From contig NZ_AEGR01000060.1 in the NCBI RefSeq assembly GCF_000211835.1, positions 1 through 64,000 on the forward strand: 64,000 bases of DNA, given 5' to 3'. How positions within the stretch are numbered: the first letter of the stretch is position 1; the number at the start of each line of letters is the position of its first letter. The position numbers were made by a program, and so were the translations under genes. The notes beneath the pieces were generated by a model. It was given only the letters and a program-made list of their open reading frames with translations. It was not told where the DNA came from and made no database searches. The stretch is from Hylemonella gracilis ATCC 19624 (GTDB lineage: Bacteria > Pseudomonadota > Gammaproteobacteria > Burkholderiales > Burkholderiaceae_C). Shown here piece after piece: positions 1 to 10,298 of this stretch.

Positions 1-48
1 CAACGAGGCAACGAGGCAACGAGGCAACGAGGCAACGAGGCAACGAGG
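1..48. repeat. Tandem octamer repeat, six copies of caacgagg
   Basis: Six perfect head-to-tail copies of the 8-base unit caacgagg fill the first 48 bases; the array may continue to the left of the window. It stops ten bases before the start codon at 59 and each unit carries a GAGG, so it overlaps the place where the ribosome binding site must lie. A unit length that is not a multiple of three and perfect copy identity are what is expected of a slippage-prone simple repeat. Confidence 0.9.
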
Positions 49-58
49 AGCGCGCGGC

Positions 59-775
59 ATGAAACACATCGTCTTCTACCTGGACTTCATCTCCCCCTAT
101 GCCTGGCTGGCATTCGCGCAGCTGCCCCGGACTTTGCAGGGGCTGAGCTACAGCGTGAGTTACCGCCCCATGCTCCTGGGCGCCTTGATCAAACACCATC
201 AATCCAAGGCGCCCGCCGAGATCCCGGCCAAGCGCACCTGGACGTACCGGCACGTGCGGTGGCTGGCACACCAGCAGGGCGTGCCCTTGCAGATGCCGCA
301 AGAGCATCCCTTCAACCCGCTGCCCTTGCTGCGCCTGTCCGTCGCCTGCGGTCTGAGCGGCGGGGGCCCGGCCGCGGGCGGTGATCCGAACCGCCTGGTT
401 TGCGAGACCGTGTTCCAGCACGTTTGGCGCGACGGGCTCGATGCCAACGATCCCGCGCGCTTGTCGGCGCTGCGTGAGCAACTGATGGGCCCCGTGGCGG
501 CGCGGGGCGGTCCAGTGTTCACCCCCGAGGACGAGGCGGTGAAGAACCGCCTGCGTTCCAACACCGACGAGGCCGTGGCCATGGGCGCTTTTGGCGCGCC
601 AAGTTTTGTCGTCCAAGAGGGCGGAGGGCCGCGATTGTTTTGGGGGCTGGACAGTCTGCCCATGCTGCGCGCCTGCCTGGAAGGCGACCCTTGGTTCGAG
701 CGCGACGACACATCGCAGGCCTCCATGCCCGCGCGTTCGGCGCTGAGCGCTGCCGCCCCGCAACAGCAGCAATGA
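59..775 (+). CDS. 2-hydroxychromene-2-carboxylate isomerase family protein (DsbA/kappa-GST fold)
   Basis: The 238-residue product has the thioredoxin-like fold of the NahD/kappa glutathione transferase family. The N-terminal beta strand is followed by the DFISPY motif (Ser12 in the position of the glutathione-activating serine of NahD), and near the C-terminus there is the GAPSFVV cis-proline loop followed by FWGLDSLPML, the usual end of the family. These enzymes are cytosolic and use glutathione to isomerise chromene carboxylates in aromatic degradation, but many members sit outside such pathways, as here, where no ring-degrading gene is adjacent. The C-terminal 25 residues, Ala/Gln-rich, look like a disordered tail. 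The start ATG directly follows an octamer repeat that contains the only good Shine-Dalgarno bases. The family call is firm; the substrate is unknown. Confidence 0.85.
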   Translation: MKHIVFYLDFISPYAWLAFAQLPRTLQGLSYSVSYRPMLLGALIKHHQSKAPAEIPAKRTWTYRHVRWLAHQQGVPLQMPQEHPFNPLPLLRLSVACGLSGGGPAAGGDPNRLVCETVFQHVWRDGLDANDPARLSALREQLMGPVAARGGPVFTPEDEAVKNRLRSNTDEAVAMGAFGAPSFVVQEGGGPRLFWGLDSLPMLRACLEGDPWFERDDTSQASMPARSALSAAAPQQQQ

Positions 776-781
776 CACGGT

Positions 782-808
782 GATGACATCGCGGATGGCG
801 ATGTCATC
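782..808. repeat. Perfect 11-bp inverted repeat downstream of the isomerase gene
   Basis: The arms gatgacatcgc (782-792) and gcgatgtcatc (798-808) are exact reverse complements around a five-base loop. The hairpin begins six bases after the isomerase stop codon, where a terminator would be expected, but no run of T follows on either strand. It may be a factor-dependent terminator or a 3'-end stabilising hairpin. Confidence 0.6.
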
Positions 809-986
809 GGCCCCGTCCGCGAGAAAATGCGCGCAACGGCCCAGTATCTGTCCGCAATTTCAGGGGGAACCCTGAGTTTCACGGGTTAGTCCTAGCGGGG
901 TGTGTAAGAAGTCCGTCAGCCATCGCTCCAAGAATTCGTCAGCCTCCCCGTGCTGGGGATGTCACGCATCAACAAGGAGACAAGAC

Positions 987-2645
987 ATGGCTGCAACCCA
1001 GGCCGCAAGGCCGATGAGCCCCGAAGAGCGCAAGGTGATCTTTGCCTCTTCGCTGGGCACCGTTTTCGAGTGGTACGACTTCTACCTGTATGGCTCGCTC
1101 GCGGCCATCATCGCGAAGCAGTTCTTCAGCGGTCTGGATGCGGGCTCGGCCTTCATCTTCGCGCTGTTGGCCTTCGCTGCCGGTTTCATCGTGCGCCCCT
1201 TCGGCGCCATCGTGTTCGGCCGCCTGGGCGACATGATCGGTCGCAAGTACACCTTCCTGGTGACCATCCTGATCATGGGCCTGTCCACCTTCGTCGTGGG
1301 CATCTTGCCGAACTACGCCACCATCGGCGTGGCCGCTCCGGTCATCCTGATCATCCTGCGCTTGCTGCAGGGTCTGGCGCTCGGCGGTGAGTACGGCGGC
1401 GCGGCCACCTACGTGGCCGAGCACGCGCCCCATGGCAAGCGTGGCGCCTACACCTCCTGGATTCAAACCACCGCGACGCTGGGCTTGTTCCTGTCGCTGT
1501 TGGTGATCCTGGGCGTGCGTACCGCCACCGGTGAAGCCGCCTTCGCCGACTGGGCCTGGCGCATTCCCTTCCTGGTGTCCATCGTCCTGCTGGGCGTCTC
1601 GGTCTGGATTCGCCTGACGCTGAATGAATCCCCCGCCTTCCAAAAGATGAAGGCCGAGGGCAAGCACTCCAAGGCCCCGCTGACCGAGTCCTTCGGCCAG
1701 TGGAAGAACCTGAAGATCGTGATCCTGGCCCTGATCGGCTTGACCGCCGGCCAGGCCGTGGTCTGGTACACGGGCCAGTTCTACGCGCTGTTCTTCCTGA
1801 CGCAGCAGCTCAAGGTGGATGCCGTCACGGCCAACCTGCTGATCGCCGCCGCGTTGCTGATCGGCACGCCCTTCTTCGTGATCTTCGGCTCGCTGTCCGA
1901 CCGCATCGGCCGCAAGCCCATCATCATGGCGGGCTGCCTGCTGGCCGTGCTGACCTACTTCCCGGTGTTCCAGGCGCTGACCAAGGCCGCCAACCCTGAC
2001 CTGTACGCCGCCCAGCAGCAGAGCCACGTGGTGGTGGTCGCCGATCCGGGCGAGTGCTCCTTCCAGTTCAACCCCACGGGCACGGTGAAGTTCACCAGCT
2101 CCTGCGACATCGCCAAGCAGGTGCTCGCCGCCAGCTCCGTGAGCTATGACAACGAGGTCGCTCCCGCGGGCACGCCGGCCGTGATCAAGGTCGGTGACAA
2201 GGTCATCCAGGGCTACAGCGCCAAGGGCATCACTGCCGACGAAGTCAAGGCCAAGGACGCCGAGTTCAAGAAGGCCGTGGCCGACACGCTGAAGGAAGCG
2301 GGCTACCCGGCCAAGGCCGATCCGGCCAAGATGAACAAGATCATGATGGTCATCATCCTGGCCTACCTCGTGATCCTGGTCACCATGGTCTACGGCCCGA
2401 TCGCCGCCATGCTGGTGGAACTCTTCCCGACCCGCATCCGCTACACCTCCATGTCCCTGCCGTACCACATCGGCAACGGCTGGTTCGGCGGCCTGCTGCC
2501 CACCACGGCCTTCGCCATCGTGGCGCAGACCGGCAATATGTACAACGGCCTCTGGTACCCCATCATCATCGCCGCGATGACGCTGGTGATCGGCACGCTG
2601 TTCGTGCGTGAAACCAAGGACGTGGACATCTACGCCAACGACTGA
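987..2645 (+). CDS. MFS transporter, metabolite:H+ symporter (MHS) type, with large internal loop
   Basis: Inner-membrane proton symporter of 552 residues. The N-terminal GTVFEWYDFYLYG motif, the GRLGDMIGRKY loop and RLLQGLALGGEYGG are the signature of the MHS family (ShiA, ProP, KgtP relatives), which carry dicarboxylates, betaine or shikimate-type acids. The start is placed at 987 because aaggagacaag lies directly upstream. The protein is about 110 residues longer than the usual 430-440: between roughly residues 332 and 450 a hydrophilic block with two cysteines and a Lys/Ala-rich helix separates two membrane segments. The reading frame is open through it, so it is a real insertion. The substrate cannot be read from the sequence. 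Two hairpins follow the gene. Confidence 0.88.
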   Translation: MAATQAARPMSPEERKVIFASSLGTVFEWYDFYLYGSLAAIIAKQFFSGLDAGSAFIFALLAFAAGFIVRPFGAIVFGRLGDMIGRKYTFLVTILIMGLSTFVVGILPNYATIGVAAPVILIILRLLQGLALGGEYGGAATYVAEHAPHGKRGAYTSWIQTTATLGLFLSLLVILGVRTATGEAAFADWAWRIPFLVSIVLLGVSVWIRLTLNESPAFQKMKAEGKHSKAPLTESFGQWKNLKIVILALIGLTAGQAVVWYTGQFYALFFLTQQLKVDAVTANLLIAAALLIGTPFFVIFGSLSDRIGRKPIIMAGCLLAVLTYFPVFQALTKAANPDLYAAQQQSHVVVVADPGECSFQFNPTGTVKFTSSCDIAKQVLAASSVSYDNEVAPAGTPAVIKVGDKVIQGYSAKGITADEVKAKDAEFKKAVADTLKEAGYPAKADPAKMNKIMMVIILAYLVILVTMVYGPIAAMLVELFPTRIRYTSMSLPYHIGNGWFGGLLPTTAFAIVAQTGNMYNGLWYPIIIAAMTLVIGTLFVRETKDVDIYAND

Positions 2646-2676
2646 GGGGGTGACCATCCTCTGAGTCGATCCGCGG

Positions 2677-2738
2677 CCCCGGCGTCGCCGGGGTGGCCGA
2701 AGGCCTCTTCCTGTCCGGCGGGGGCCTTCTTCTTTTGT
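2677..2738 (+). terminator. Hairpins and T-rich tract after the MHS transporter gene
   Basis: A perfect hairpin ccccggc/gccgggg (2677-2693) is followed by a second one with arms aaggcc (2700-2705) and ggcctt (2723-2728) running into cttcttctttt. The second has the layout of a Rho-independent terminator, though its loop is long. Confidence 0.6.
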
Positions 2739-2759
2739 TGTTCAGGAAAGTGCAAGACC

Positions 2760-2939
2760 ATGTGGAAGATTGCTGTTGGCTTCGTCGTGTTCGCCGCCAT
2801 CGCTCTGTATTTCATCTCCGTCGCGGGTGACAAGGTGGACATGAGCGGTGAGAAGCACGGCGCGGATGCGGTGCATGCGCCGACACCCGCACCTGCTCCC
2901 GCGCTCACCTCCACGACGACGCCGCAACCGGCCAAGTGA
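2760..2939 (+). CDS. Small single-pass membrane peptide, 59 residues, unknown function
   Basis: A 59-residue product begins MWKIAVGFVVFAAIALYFIS, one N-terminal transmembrane helix, then a charged stretch with VDMSGEKHGAD and a Pro/Ala/Thr-rich tail ending PQPAK. The ATG is preceded at good distance by aggaaag, and the gene lies between two terminators, so it looks like its own small transcription unit. The N-in, C-out arrangement would leave the Pro-rich tail in the periplasm. I do not recognise a family, although short proteins of this shape occur behind transporters in related bacteria. Confidence 0.6.
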   Translation: MWKIAVGFVVFAAIALYFISVAGDKVDMSGEKHGADAVHAPTPAPAPALTSTTTPQPAK

Positions 2940-2970
2940 CCCCAGTTCGCGCACCTCGCGCGTCAGCCCC

Positions 2971-3000
2971 AGGCCTTCTTCGGAAGGCCTTTTTCTTTTT
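2971..3000 (+). terminator. Rho-independent terminator with UUCG loop
   Basis: The arms aggccttc and gaaggcct enclose a ttcg tetraloop and are followed by ttttcttttt: a textbook intrinsic terminator for the 59-residue peptide gene. Confidence 0.9.
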
Positions 3001-3150
3001 GGGGTGCATGGCTGTCAGGCAAATGACAGCATCGAAAGGCTTGTAATAAATCGTTAATGAAACCGGTTGCGCAGGATTTTTCATTCACACAGCTGATACA
3101 AACCGGGCCAGTCATTGCACCTGTGTTCCAGATTCAAGGAGGAGAGACAC

Positions 3151-4239
3151 ATGCTGGTGAAGCACTTGGTTTCGCGTTTGCGCCTGATGGGCGTGGTTTT
3201 GGCTGCGGCGGCGTTGGCTGCTTGCGGTGGGGGTGGGGGAGGCGGTGGTGGCGGTGGCGGTGGCGGTGATTCGACGGCCGCGGTCAATAACATCACGCTG
3301 CCCTACACGTCGACGCTGACGGCGGGTTCAGGCTACAAAGCTAACTACGTGTTCACCTTGCCCACCGGGGTGAACACCTTGTCGCTCAAGTTGTCGGGAG
3401 GTACGGGAAGTGTCACCATGTCGGCGACTGATTCCACGGGTGCCACCAAGTGCCCCGCTGTTACCAAGACTAGTTCAGAAGTTAGCTGCAATGTCAGTAG
3501 TCCTGCGAGTGGCAAATGGACAATGAGCATTTCCACTTCGAGTGCTATTAGCAATATTGGCATCTCGGTAACCTCGAATCCCACCGACGTCTCGTCTCTG
3601 CCTTACACCATCACGGGGTTGTCGGGTGCGGTTGATTCAGACACGCTCTACACCTTCACGGTGCCCGCTGGCACAGTCTCGGTTCAGGCTCAGCTTTCGA
3701 ACGGAACTGGGGCAACCGGGAATGCGGATCTGTATTTGATTGCGCCTAGCGGAAGCACCGGGGATCTGTGCATCTCGAACACGGCTGCCAGCAACGTTGA
3801 GTCCTGCTCTTTCAACAGTCCCGGTGGAACAGGGACGTGGATGGTTCAGGTGCACGGCACTGCTGCTTACAGCGGCGCAACGTTGTCCATAGCGACGGCC
3901 GGGACGACCGCCACGGGATACCCGTCGTTTACGTCCACGGTAGCTTCGGAAGCTGTTGACTCAACGTATGGTCCCGTGACTGGGGCGTTGGACTCCAATT
4001 CTGATGCCACCGTTATTTTGGGCGCTGGTGTTGCGTCGATGACGGCCACAATTTCGGGGGGGACCGGAAATGCGGACATCGTGATCTTCAACCCCGCCGG
4101 TAAGCCTGTTTGCAAGACCCGTGCCTCTGGCAATACCGACGCCTGCTCGATTCTTCAACCTGCGGCCGGGACGTGGACGGTTCGTTTGTTTGGTACGACG
4201 GCTTTTACTGGAGTGACTCTGCAGGTAACCAAGATCTAG
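3151..4239 (+). CDS. Lipoprotein with polyglycine linker and three pre-peptidase-like beta domains
   Basis: The 362-residue product starts at 3151, after a strong aggaggagag. Residues 1-28 form a lipoprotein signal ending LAAC, so it is probably anchored in the outer membrane. The mature N-terminus is a run of 14 glycines, then about 330 residues in three repeats of roughly 95-105, each beginning near LPYT/YPSFT and containing patterns such as GNADLYLIAPSG or GNADIVIFNPAG, a paired-cysteine segment, and a GTWMVQVHG/GTWTVRLFG ending. This is the beta-sandwich pattern of bacterial pre-peptidase C-terminal (PPC) domains, which are usually attached to secreted peptidases; here no catalytic domain is present. 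Base composition is visibly lower in GC than the neighbours. Function is unknown; adhesion or surface binding is only a guess. Confidence 0.75.
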   Translation: MLVKHLVSRLRLMGVVLAAAALAACGGGGGGGGGGGGGGDSTAAVNNITLPYTSTLTAGSGYKANYVFTLPTGVNTLSLKLSGGTGSVTMSATDSTGATKCPAVTKTSSEVSCNVSSPASGKWTMSISTSSAISNIGISVTSNPTDVSSLPYTITGLSGAVDSDTLYTFTVPAGTVSVQAQLSNGTGATGNADLYLIAPSGSTGDLCISNTAASNVESCSFNSPGGTGTWMVQVHGTAAYSGATLSIATAGTTATGYPSFTSTVASEAVDSTYGPVTGALDSNSDATVILGAGVASMTATISGGTGNADIVIFNPAGKPVCKTRASGNTDACSILQPAAGTWTVRLFGTTAFTGVTLQVTKI

Positions 4240-4272
4240 CATCAGTATTGATGCCTTGGGCAACGTAAGAAT

Positions 4273-4307
4273 AAAAAGAGCCTGCTCCCCAGCAGGCTCT
4301 TTTTTTA
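4273..4307 (+). terminator. Rho-independent terminator after the lipoprotein gene
   Basis: The arms agagcctgct and agcaggctct surround a cccc loop, with A residues before and seven T after, so it could work on both strands. It separates the lipoprotein gene from the UvrA gene. Confidence 0.93.
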
Positions 4308-4388
4308 TGGGCCAATGCCCAAGGGCTGCGCGCACGCCGCGCCCCCGCGCCCTAGAATGTTGGCCCCGAACATTCCACGGCCACCGTC

Positions 4389-7300
4389 ATGACCCAGGGC
4401 AGCACCGCAGGCAAGCAAGCAGAACACGCGCAGACGCAGGCGCCCCAACCAGGGAACCCAGAGCCGGAGCAGGGCCTGATCCGCATCCGCGGCGCACGCC
4501 AGCACAACCTCAAGAACCTGGACCTGGACATCCGCACCGGTGAGTTGACCGTGGTCACCGGGCCCAGCGGCTCGGGCAAGTCCAGCCTGGTGTTCGACAC
4601 GCTGTACGCCGAGGGGCAGCGCCGTTACGTCGAGACCTTCAGCGCCTACGCGCGCCAGTTCCTCGACCGCATGGACAAGCCGGCGGTGGACCGGGTGGAG
4701 GGCGTGCCGCCCGCCATCGCCATCGACCAGACCAACCCGGTGCGCAGCTCGCGCTCCACGGTCGGCACGATGACGGAGCTGAACGACCACCTCAAGCTCC
4801 TCTTCGCCCGCGCAGGTCAGCTGTTCGACCGCAAGACCGCGCTGCCCGTGCGGCACGACACGCCGGACTCGATCTATGCGCAATTGGTGGACAGAGCCAC
4901 CGCAGCCAGCGATCCTCGGCTGGTGCTGACCTTCCCCGTGGAATTGCCTGGCAACACCACCGCTCAGGAAGTCGAGCAATGGCTGTCCGCCAGCGGCTTC
5001 ACGCGCGTTCAGGCCGAGCGCGAAGTGGCCACGCCCAGTGGTCCCAGAAAAGTGCTGGACGTGGTGGCTGACCGCTTCCGCATGGGCAATACCGAACGCG
5101 CCCGTGTGGTCGAAGCCATCGAAGTCGCGCTCAAGCGGGGCGGCGGGCGGCTGAATGTGTATGCGGGTGGCGACGACAACATGGAGATATGGCGCTTCTC
5201 CTCCGGTCTGCACTGCCCCGAAAGCGATCTGCGCTACGCCGAGCCCATCCCCTCCATGTTCTCCTTCAACTCGGCGGTGGGCGCCTGCGACACCTGCCGG
5301 GGCTTCGGCCGTGTGATCGGCGTCGATTTCGGCCTGGTCATTCCCGATGAAAAACTGACGCTGCGTTCCGGGGCCATCAAGACGTTCCAGACCCCGGCCT
5401 GGGCCGAGTGCCAGGACGACCTGATGCGCCACGCCGAGGCGGCGGGCATTCCGCGCGACACGCCTTGGTACAAGCTGACGCAAGCACAAAAGGATTGGGT
5501 CATTGAAGGCGTGCCCGGCTTCAAGGAACGCAACTGGAACAAGCAGTGGTACGGCGTGCGCCGCTTCTTCGGCTACCTGGAGAGCAAGGCCTACAAGATG
5601 CACATCCGCGTGCTGCTGTCACGCTACCGCAGCTACACGCCCTGCACGGATTGCGGCGGTGCGCGTCTCAAGACCGAAAGCCTGTTGTGGCGCATCGGCA
5701 CGAAAGGAGACGCGGACGCGGTGCTGGCGCCGTCGTCGCGCCCTGCCACCTCGGGCGAGGGCAGCGCTCATGGGGGCCAGCATCGGGAACGCTTCATGCC
5801 GGTGGGCGTGGACTGGACGCGCGAGCAGTTGGAAGCCTTGCCAGGCCTGAGCCTGCATGACCTGATGCTGTTGCCGCTGGACAAACTGCGCGTGTTCTTC
5901 GCGCGCATCGCCGAACCCGCACTGGCCAGGCCCCAAGCCGATGCACGGGGCGAGGCGCCCGCCAAGAACAGCGGCGAAGCCCAGGCGCTGCGATTGCTCC
6001 ACGAGGAAATCAACACCCGCCTGAAGTACCTCTGCGACGTGGGCATCGGCTACCTCACGCTGGACCGCCAAAGCCGCACGCTCAGCGGCGGCGAGGTGCA
6101 GCGCATCAACCTGACCACGGCCCTGGGGACCTCGCTGGTCAATACCCTCTTCGTGCTGGACGAGCCCAGCATCGGCCTGCACCCGCGCGACATGCACCGC
6201 ATCATCGAGGCCATGCAGCGCCTGCGCGACGCGGGCAACACCTTGGTAGTGGTGGAGCACGACCCGGCCGTGATGTTCGCGGCCGACCGCATGATCGACA
6301 TGGGCCCTGGACCGGGCGAGCGGGGCGGGCAGATCGTCTTCGACGGCAGCACGGAAGACCTCAAGAACGCCGACACGCTGACGGGGGCTTACCTCGGCGC
6401 GCGCAAGCAGATCGGCATGGGCTTCAAGCGCATGGTGGCTGAGAACACGCCGCGCCTGATCCTGGAAGGCGCGCGCGAGCACAACCTCAGGAACGTGTCG
6501 GTGGAGATTCCCTTGCAGCGCCTGGTCTGCGTGACCGGCGTCTCGGGCTCGGGCAAGTCCACCCTGATCCAGGACGTGCTGGCCCCGGCGTTGATGCGCC
6601 ATTTCGGCCAGGCCACCGAGACGCCGGGCGCGCACGACCACCTGCTGGGCGCGGAGCAACTGGCGGGCGTGGTGTTCGTGGACCAATCGCCCATCGGCAA
6701 GACCGCGCGCTCCAACCCCGTGAGTTATGTCGGCGCCTGGGACACGATCCGCGAAATCTTCGCAAGCGCACCGTTGTCCCGGCAGCGCGGCTACACCGCC
6801 GCCAAGTTCAGCGCCAACAGCGGGGACGGCCGCTGCCCCACCTGCGGCGGCTCGGGCTTCGAGCATGTGGAGATGCAGTTCCTGAGCGACGTCTACCTGC
6901 GCTGCCCGGACTGCGACGGCAAGCGCTTCCGCCCGGAGATCTTGGAGGTCAAGATCGAACGCGGGGCCGATGGCGCCGCCGGCGGACTCAGAAGTCTCAA
7001 TGTGGCGGATGTGCTCGAGCTGACCGTCAGCGAAGCGGCCGAGCTGTTCAAGCACGACCGAGACGTGATCCGCGCCTTGCAGCCCATCGTGGACGTAGGC
7101 CTCGAATACCTGCGCCTGGGTCAGCCCGTGCCCACCTTGTCGGGCGGCGAGGCGCAGCGCCTCAAGCTGGCCGGCTTCCTGGCGGAGGCGGCGCGTGCCG
7201 CGGGCAGCCGCCAGTTCATCGCGAAGAAGGGCAGCCTGTTCCTGTTCGACGAGCCGACCACCGGCCTGCATTTCGACGACATCGCCAAGCTGATGCGCGC

Positions 7301-10298
7301 GCTGCGCAAGCTGTTGGATGCCGGGCATTCCCTGCTGGTCATCGAGCACAACCTGGACGTGATGCGCGCCAGCGACTGGCTGATTGACCTCGGCCCCGAG
7401 GGGGGCGAGGCCGGGGGTCAGATCGTGGCCGTGGGCACGCCGGAAGAGCTGCGCCAGCACCCGACCTCGCACACCGCGCGGGCACTGCGCGAGTACGCCC
7501 ATGCCATGGGCGAGGCGCACACGGCCCACGAAGGCGACGCGCGGCCTTACCTGAGTGCTTTCACGCCGGGCCGCAAGCCCGCCGCGAAGCGGGCGGAGGG
7601 CGCGGACAACGCGATCCGCATCGTCAACGCCAAGGAGCACAACCTCAAGAACCTGAGCGTGGACATCCCGCGCGGCAAGTTCAACGTGATCACAGGGGTG
7701 TCGGGCTCGGGCAAGTCCACCTTGGCCTTCGACATCCTGTTCAACGAGGGGCAGCGGCGTTACCTGGAAAGTCTGAACGCCTACGCGCGCAGCATCGTGC
7801 AGCCGGCGGGGCGGCCCGAGGTGGACGCGGTCTGGGGCATTCCGCCGACCGTGGCCATCGAGCAGCGCCTCTCGCGTGGCGGACGCAAGAGCACGGTGGG
7901 AACGACCACCGAGGTCTGGCACTTCCTGCGCCTGCTCTACGTCAAGCTGGGCGTCCAGCATTGCATCCACGATGGCGCGGCGGTGCAGCCGCAGACGGTG
8001 GAAAGCATCCTCGCGCAGCTGATGAAGCAGTTCAAGGGCCAGGAGATCGGCCTGCTCGCGCCCCTGGTGATGAACCGCAAGGGTGTCTACACCGAGCTGG
8101 CCGACTGGGCGCGCCCGCGCGGCTACACGCACCTGCGCGTGGACGGTGCCTTCCTGCCCACCACGGGCTTTCCGCGCATCGACCGTTTCAAGGAACACAC
8201 CATCGAACTGCCGGTCGCCAGCCTGACCGTGTCGACAGAGAACGAAGCCCTGCTGCGCGAGAAGCTGGCGACGGCGCTGGAGCACGGCAAGGGCGTGTTG
8301 CATGTGCTGAGCGAACTCGACGGCTTGGCCGAGGCGATGAAGAACGGCGGCAGCACAGCGGGCATCGGCCAGTTGCAGGTGTTCTCGACGCTGCGTGCCT
8401 GCCCGGTCTGCGCCACGTCTTACGCCGAGTTGGACCCGCGCCTCTTCTCCTACAACAGCAAGCATGGCTGGTGCCCCGACTGCGTGGGCACGGGCGTCAA
8501 GCTGACCAAGGACCAGCGCAAGGTGTTGGACGACTCCGTGCGCGACGAGAAGGAGCGGGGACGCGAACAGACCTTCGCCGAACCCGAGGTGGAGGACGTC
8601 GGTGACACAGCCTGCCCGAGCTGCGAAGGCACGCGCCTGAACGCGACCGCGCGGGCCGTCAAGTTCAGCGGCGTGGGCATCGCCGACATCGCCCGCCTGT
8701 CGGTCGACGACATACGGCGCTGGCTCGACACCTTGGCCTTGCAGGGGCGCATGACCCAGCGTGAGAACGACATCGCGCGCGACCTGATCCCCGAGATCAA
8801 GAGCCGCCTGGAATTCCTGGCGCAGGTGGGCCTGGGCTACCTCACGCTGGACCGGGGCGCACCGACCTTGAGCGGCGGCGAGGCCCAGCGCATCCGACTC
8901 GCCGCGCAACTGGGCAGTCACTTGCAAGGTGTTTGTTATGTGCTCGACGAGCCGACCATCGGCTTGCACGCGCGCGACAACCGCATCCTGCTCGACGCCC
9001 TGCACACCCTGAGCGAACGCGGCAACACCCTGGTCGTCGTGGAGCACGACGAAGACACCATCCGCCGCGCCGACCACGTGATCGACATTGGTCCCAGCGC
9101 GGGCAAGCGCGGCGGGCGTCTGGTCGCCCAAGGCAGCGTGAGCGACCTCACCCAGGCCGAGGATTCGCAGACCGGCCGCTATCTGCTGCATGCCATCCGG
9201 CATCCGCTGCAGCCGCGCCGGGCCGTGGGCGAAACCGGTTGGCTTTCGGTGACGGGCGCGAACCTCCACAACCTGCAATCCGTCGACGCCTTGTTACCAC
9301 TCCATCGCCTGGTGGCCGTCACGGGCGTCAGCGGTTCCGGTAAATCCACGCTGGCGCGGGACGTGCTGCTGGCCAACGTCGCGGCGGCGGTGGCGCAGCG
9401 CACGACCAAGGCGGGTCGTGATGCCCAGGGTCGGGGCGCGCATCCGGCCTGGAGCGGTTGTGCGTCCGTCGATGGCTGGCAGCAGATTGACCGGGTGCTG
9501 GAAGTGGACCAGACCCCCATCGGCAAGACGCCGCGTTCCTGCCCGGCCACTTACATTGGTTTTTGGGACACCATCCGCAAGCTCTACGCCGAGACGCTGG
9601 AAGCGAAGGCGCGCGGTTATGGGCCGGGGCGCTTCAGCTTCAACACCGGCGAAGGACGCTGCCCAACGTGTGAGGGCCAGGGCATGCGCACCATCGAGAT
9701 GAGCTTCCTGCCCGACGTGAAGGTGCCGTGTGAAAGCTGCCACGGCGCGCGCTTCAACCCCGAGACCCTGGCCGTGAGCTGGCGGGGCAAGAGCATCGGC
9801 GACGTGCTGCGCATGGAGATCGACGAGGCCGTGGATTTCTTCGCGTCCATGCCTTCCATCGCCCACCCGCTGCAACTGCTCAAGGACGTGGGCCTGGGCT
9901 ACCTCACGCTGGGCCAGCCTTCGCCGACCCTGAGCGGCGGCGAAGCGCAGCGCATCAAGCTGGTGACCGAACTCAGCAAGGTGCGCGACGACGTGACGCG
10001 GCGTGGCCAGAAGCCGCCGCACACGCTCTACGTGCTGGACGAACCCACCGTGGGCCTGCACATGGCCGACGTGGAAAAACTCATCCGCGTGCTGCACCGG
10101 CTGGTGGACGGTGGCCACAGCGTGGTCGTGATCGAACACGACCTCGACGTGATCGCCGAGGCCGACTGGATCATCGACCTCGGTCCCGAGGGCGGCGCCG
10201 GCGGTGGCCGCATCGTTGCCGCCGCGCCGCCGGAAGAGGTGGTGCGGCTGGGCACGCACACGGGGGTGGCGTTGGCACCGGTGCTGGCGCGGGGTTGA
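4389..10298 (+). CDS. uvrA: Tandem-duplicated excinuclease ABC subunit A (UvrA-UvrA fusion)
   Basis: DNA-damage recognition ATPase of nucleotide excision repair, in an unusual double-length form of 1969 residues (ordinary UvrA is about 940). The first copy runs from about residue 32 to 1040 and the second from about 1075 to the end. Each has two ABC modules: Walker A motifs at about residues 58, 720, 1103 and 1645 (all GxSGSGKS), and LSGGE signatures at about 565, 917, 1493 and 1847. Zinc-finger cysteine pairs (CPTCGG...CPDC and CPTCEG...CESC) occur in both copies, and each copy retains the region after the first Walker A that contacts UvrB in canonical UvrA. So one chain could form the equivalent of a UvrA dimer. 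No LexA-type box is seen upstream. Whether it replaces or accompanies a normal uvrA elsewhere cannot be told from this window. Confidence 0.93.
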   Translation: MTQGSTAGKQAEHAQTQAPQPGNPEPEQGLIRIRGARQHNLKNLDLDIRTGELTVVTGPSGSGKSSLVFDTLYAEGQRRYVETFSAYARQFLDRMDKPAVDRVEGVPPAIAIDQTNPVRSSRSTVGTMTELNDHLKLLFARAGQLFDRKTALPVRHDTPDSIYAQLVDRATAASDPRLVLTFPVELPGNTTAQEVEQWLSASGFTRVQAEREVATPSGPRKVLDVVADRFRMGNTERARVVEAIEVALKRGGGRLNVYAGGDDNMEIWRFSSGLHCPESDLRYAEPIPSMFSFNSAVGACDTCRGFGRVIGVDFGLVIPDEKLTLRSGAIKTFQTPAWAECQDDLMRHAEAAGIPRDTPWYKLTQAQKDWVIEGVPGFKERNWNKQWYGVRRFFGYLESKAYKMHIRVLLSRYRSYTPCTDCGGARLKTESLLWRIGTKGDADAVLAPSSRPATSGEGSAHGGQHRERFMPVGVDWTREQLEALPGLSLHDLMLLPLDKLRVFFARIAEPALARPQADARGEAPAKNSGEAQALRLLHEEINTRLKYLCDVGIGYLTLDRQSRTLSGGEVQRINLTTALGTSLVNTLFVLDEPSIGLHPRDMHRIIEAMQRLRDAGNTLVVVEHDPAVMFAADRMIDMGPGPGERGGQIVFDGSTEDLKNADTLTGAYLGARKQIGMGFKRMVAENTPRLILEGAREHNLRNVSVEIPLQRLVCVTGVSGSGKSTLIQDVLAPALMRHFGQATETPGAHDHLLGAEQLAGVVFVDQSPIGKTARSNPVSYVGAWDTIREIFASAPLSRQRGYTAAKFSANSGDGRCPTCGGSGFEHVEMQFLSDVYLRCPDCDGKRFRPEILEVKIERGADGAAGGLRSLNVADVLELTVSEAAELFKHDRDVIRALQPIVDVGLEYLRLGQPVPTLSGGEAQRLKLAGFLAEAARAAGSRQFIAKKGSLFLFDEPTTGLHFDDIAKLMRALRKLLDAGHSLLVIEHNLDVMRASDWLIDLGPEGGEAGGQIVAVGTPEELRQHPTSHTARALREYAHAMGEAHTAHEGDARPYLSAFTPGRKPAAKRAEGADNAIRIVNAKEHNLKNLSVDIPRGKFNVITGVSGSGKSTLAFDILFNEGQRRYLESLNAYARSIVQPAGRPEVDAVWGIPPTVAIEQRLSRGGRKSTVGTTTEVWHFLRLLYVKLGVQHCIHDGAAVQPQTVESILAQLMKQFKGQEIGLLAPLVMNRKGVYTELADWARPRGYTHLRVDGAFLPTTGFPRIDRFKEHTIELPVASLTVSTENEALLREKLATALEHGKGVLHVLSELDGLAEAMKNGGSTAGIGQLQVFSTLRACPVCATSYAELDPRLFSYNSKHGWCPDCVGTGVKLTKDQRKVLDDSVRDEKERGREQTFAEPEVEDVGDTACPSCEGTRLNATARAVKFSGVGIADIARLSVDDIRRWLDTLALQGRMTQRENDIARDLIPEIKSRLEFLAQVGLGYLTLDRGAPTLSGGEAQRIRLAAQLGSHLQGVCYVLDEPTIGLHARDNRILLDALHTLSERGNTLVVVEHDEDTIRRADHVIDIGPSAGKRGGRLVAQGSVSDLTQAEDSQTGRYLLHAIRHPLQPRRAVGETGWLSVTGANLHNLQSVDALLPLHRLVAVTGVSGSGKSTLARDVLLANVAAAVAQRTTKAGRDAQGRGAHPAWSGCASVDGWQQIDRVLEVDQTPIGKTPRSCPATYIGFWDTIRKLYAETLEAKARGYGPGRFSFNTGEGRCPTCEGQGMRTIEMSFLPDVKVPCESCHGARFNPETLAVSWRGKSIGDVLRMEIDEAVDFFASMPSIAHPLQLLKDVGLGYLTLGQPSPTLSGGEAQRIKLVTELSKVRDDVTRRGQKPPHTLYVLDEPTVGLHMADVEKLIRVLHRLVDGGHSVVVIEHDLDVIAEADWIIDLGPEGGAGGGRIVAAAPPEEVVRLGTHTGVALAPVLARG

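Noticed and set aside
1-48. Could the octamer array be part of a CRISPR?
   Set aside because: The units are 8 bases, directly abutting and without spacers; it is a simple tandem repeat.
969-2657. Long minus-strand open frame (562 codons) opposite the MHS transporter
   Set aside because: Its translation is His/Asp/Gly/Gln-rich with no family motif, as expected of the antisense of a high-GC gene; the plus strand has a clear transporter with a ribosome site.
5619-9278. 1219-codon minus-strand open frame opposite uvrA
   Set aside because: Low-complexity Arg/Ala/His/Gln composition, no domain, and entirely within the unambiguous UvrA coding strand.
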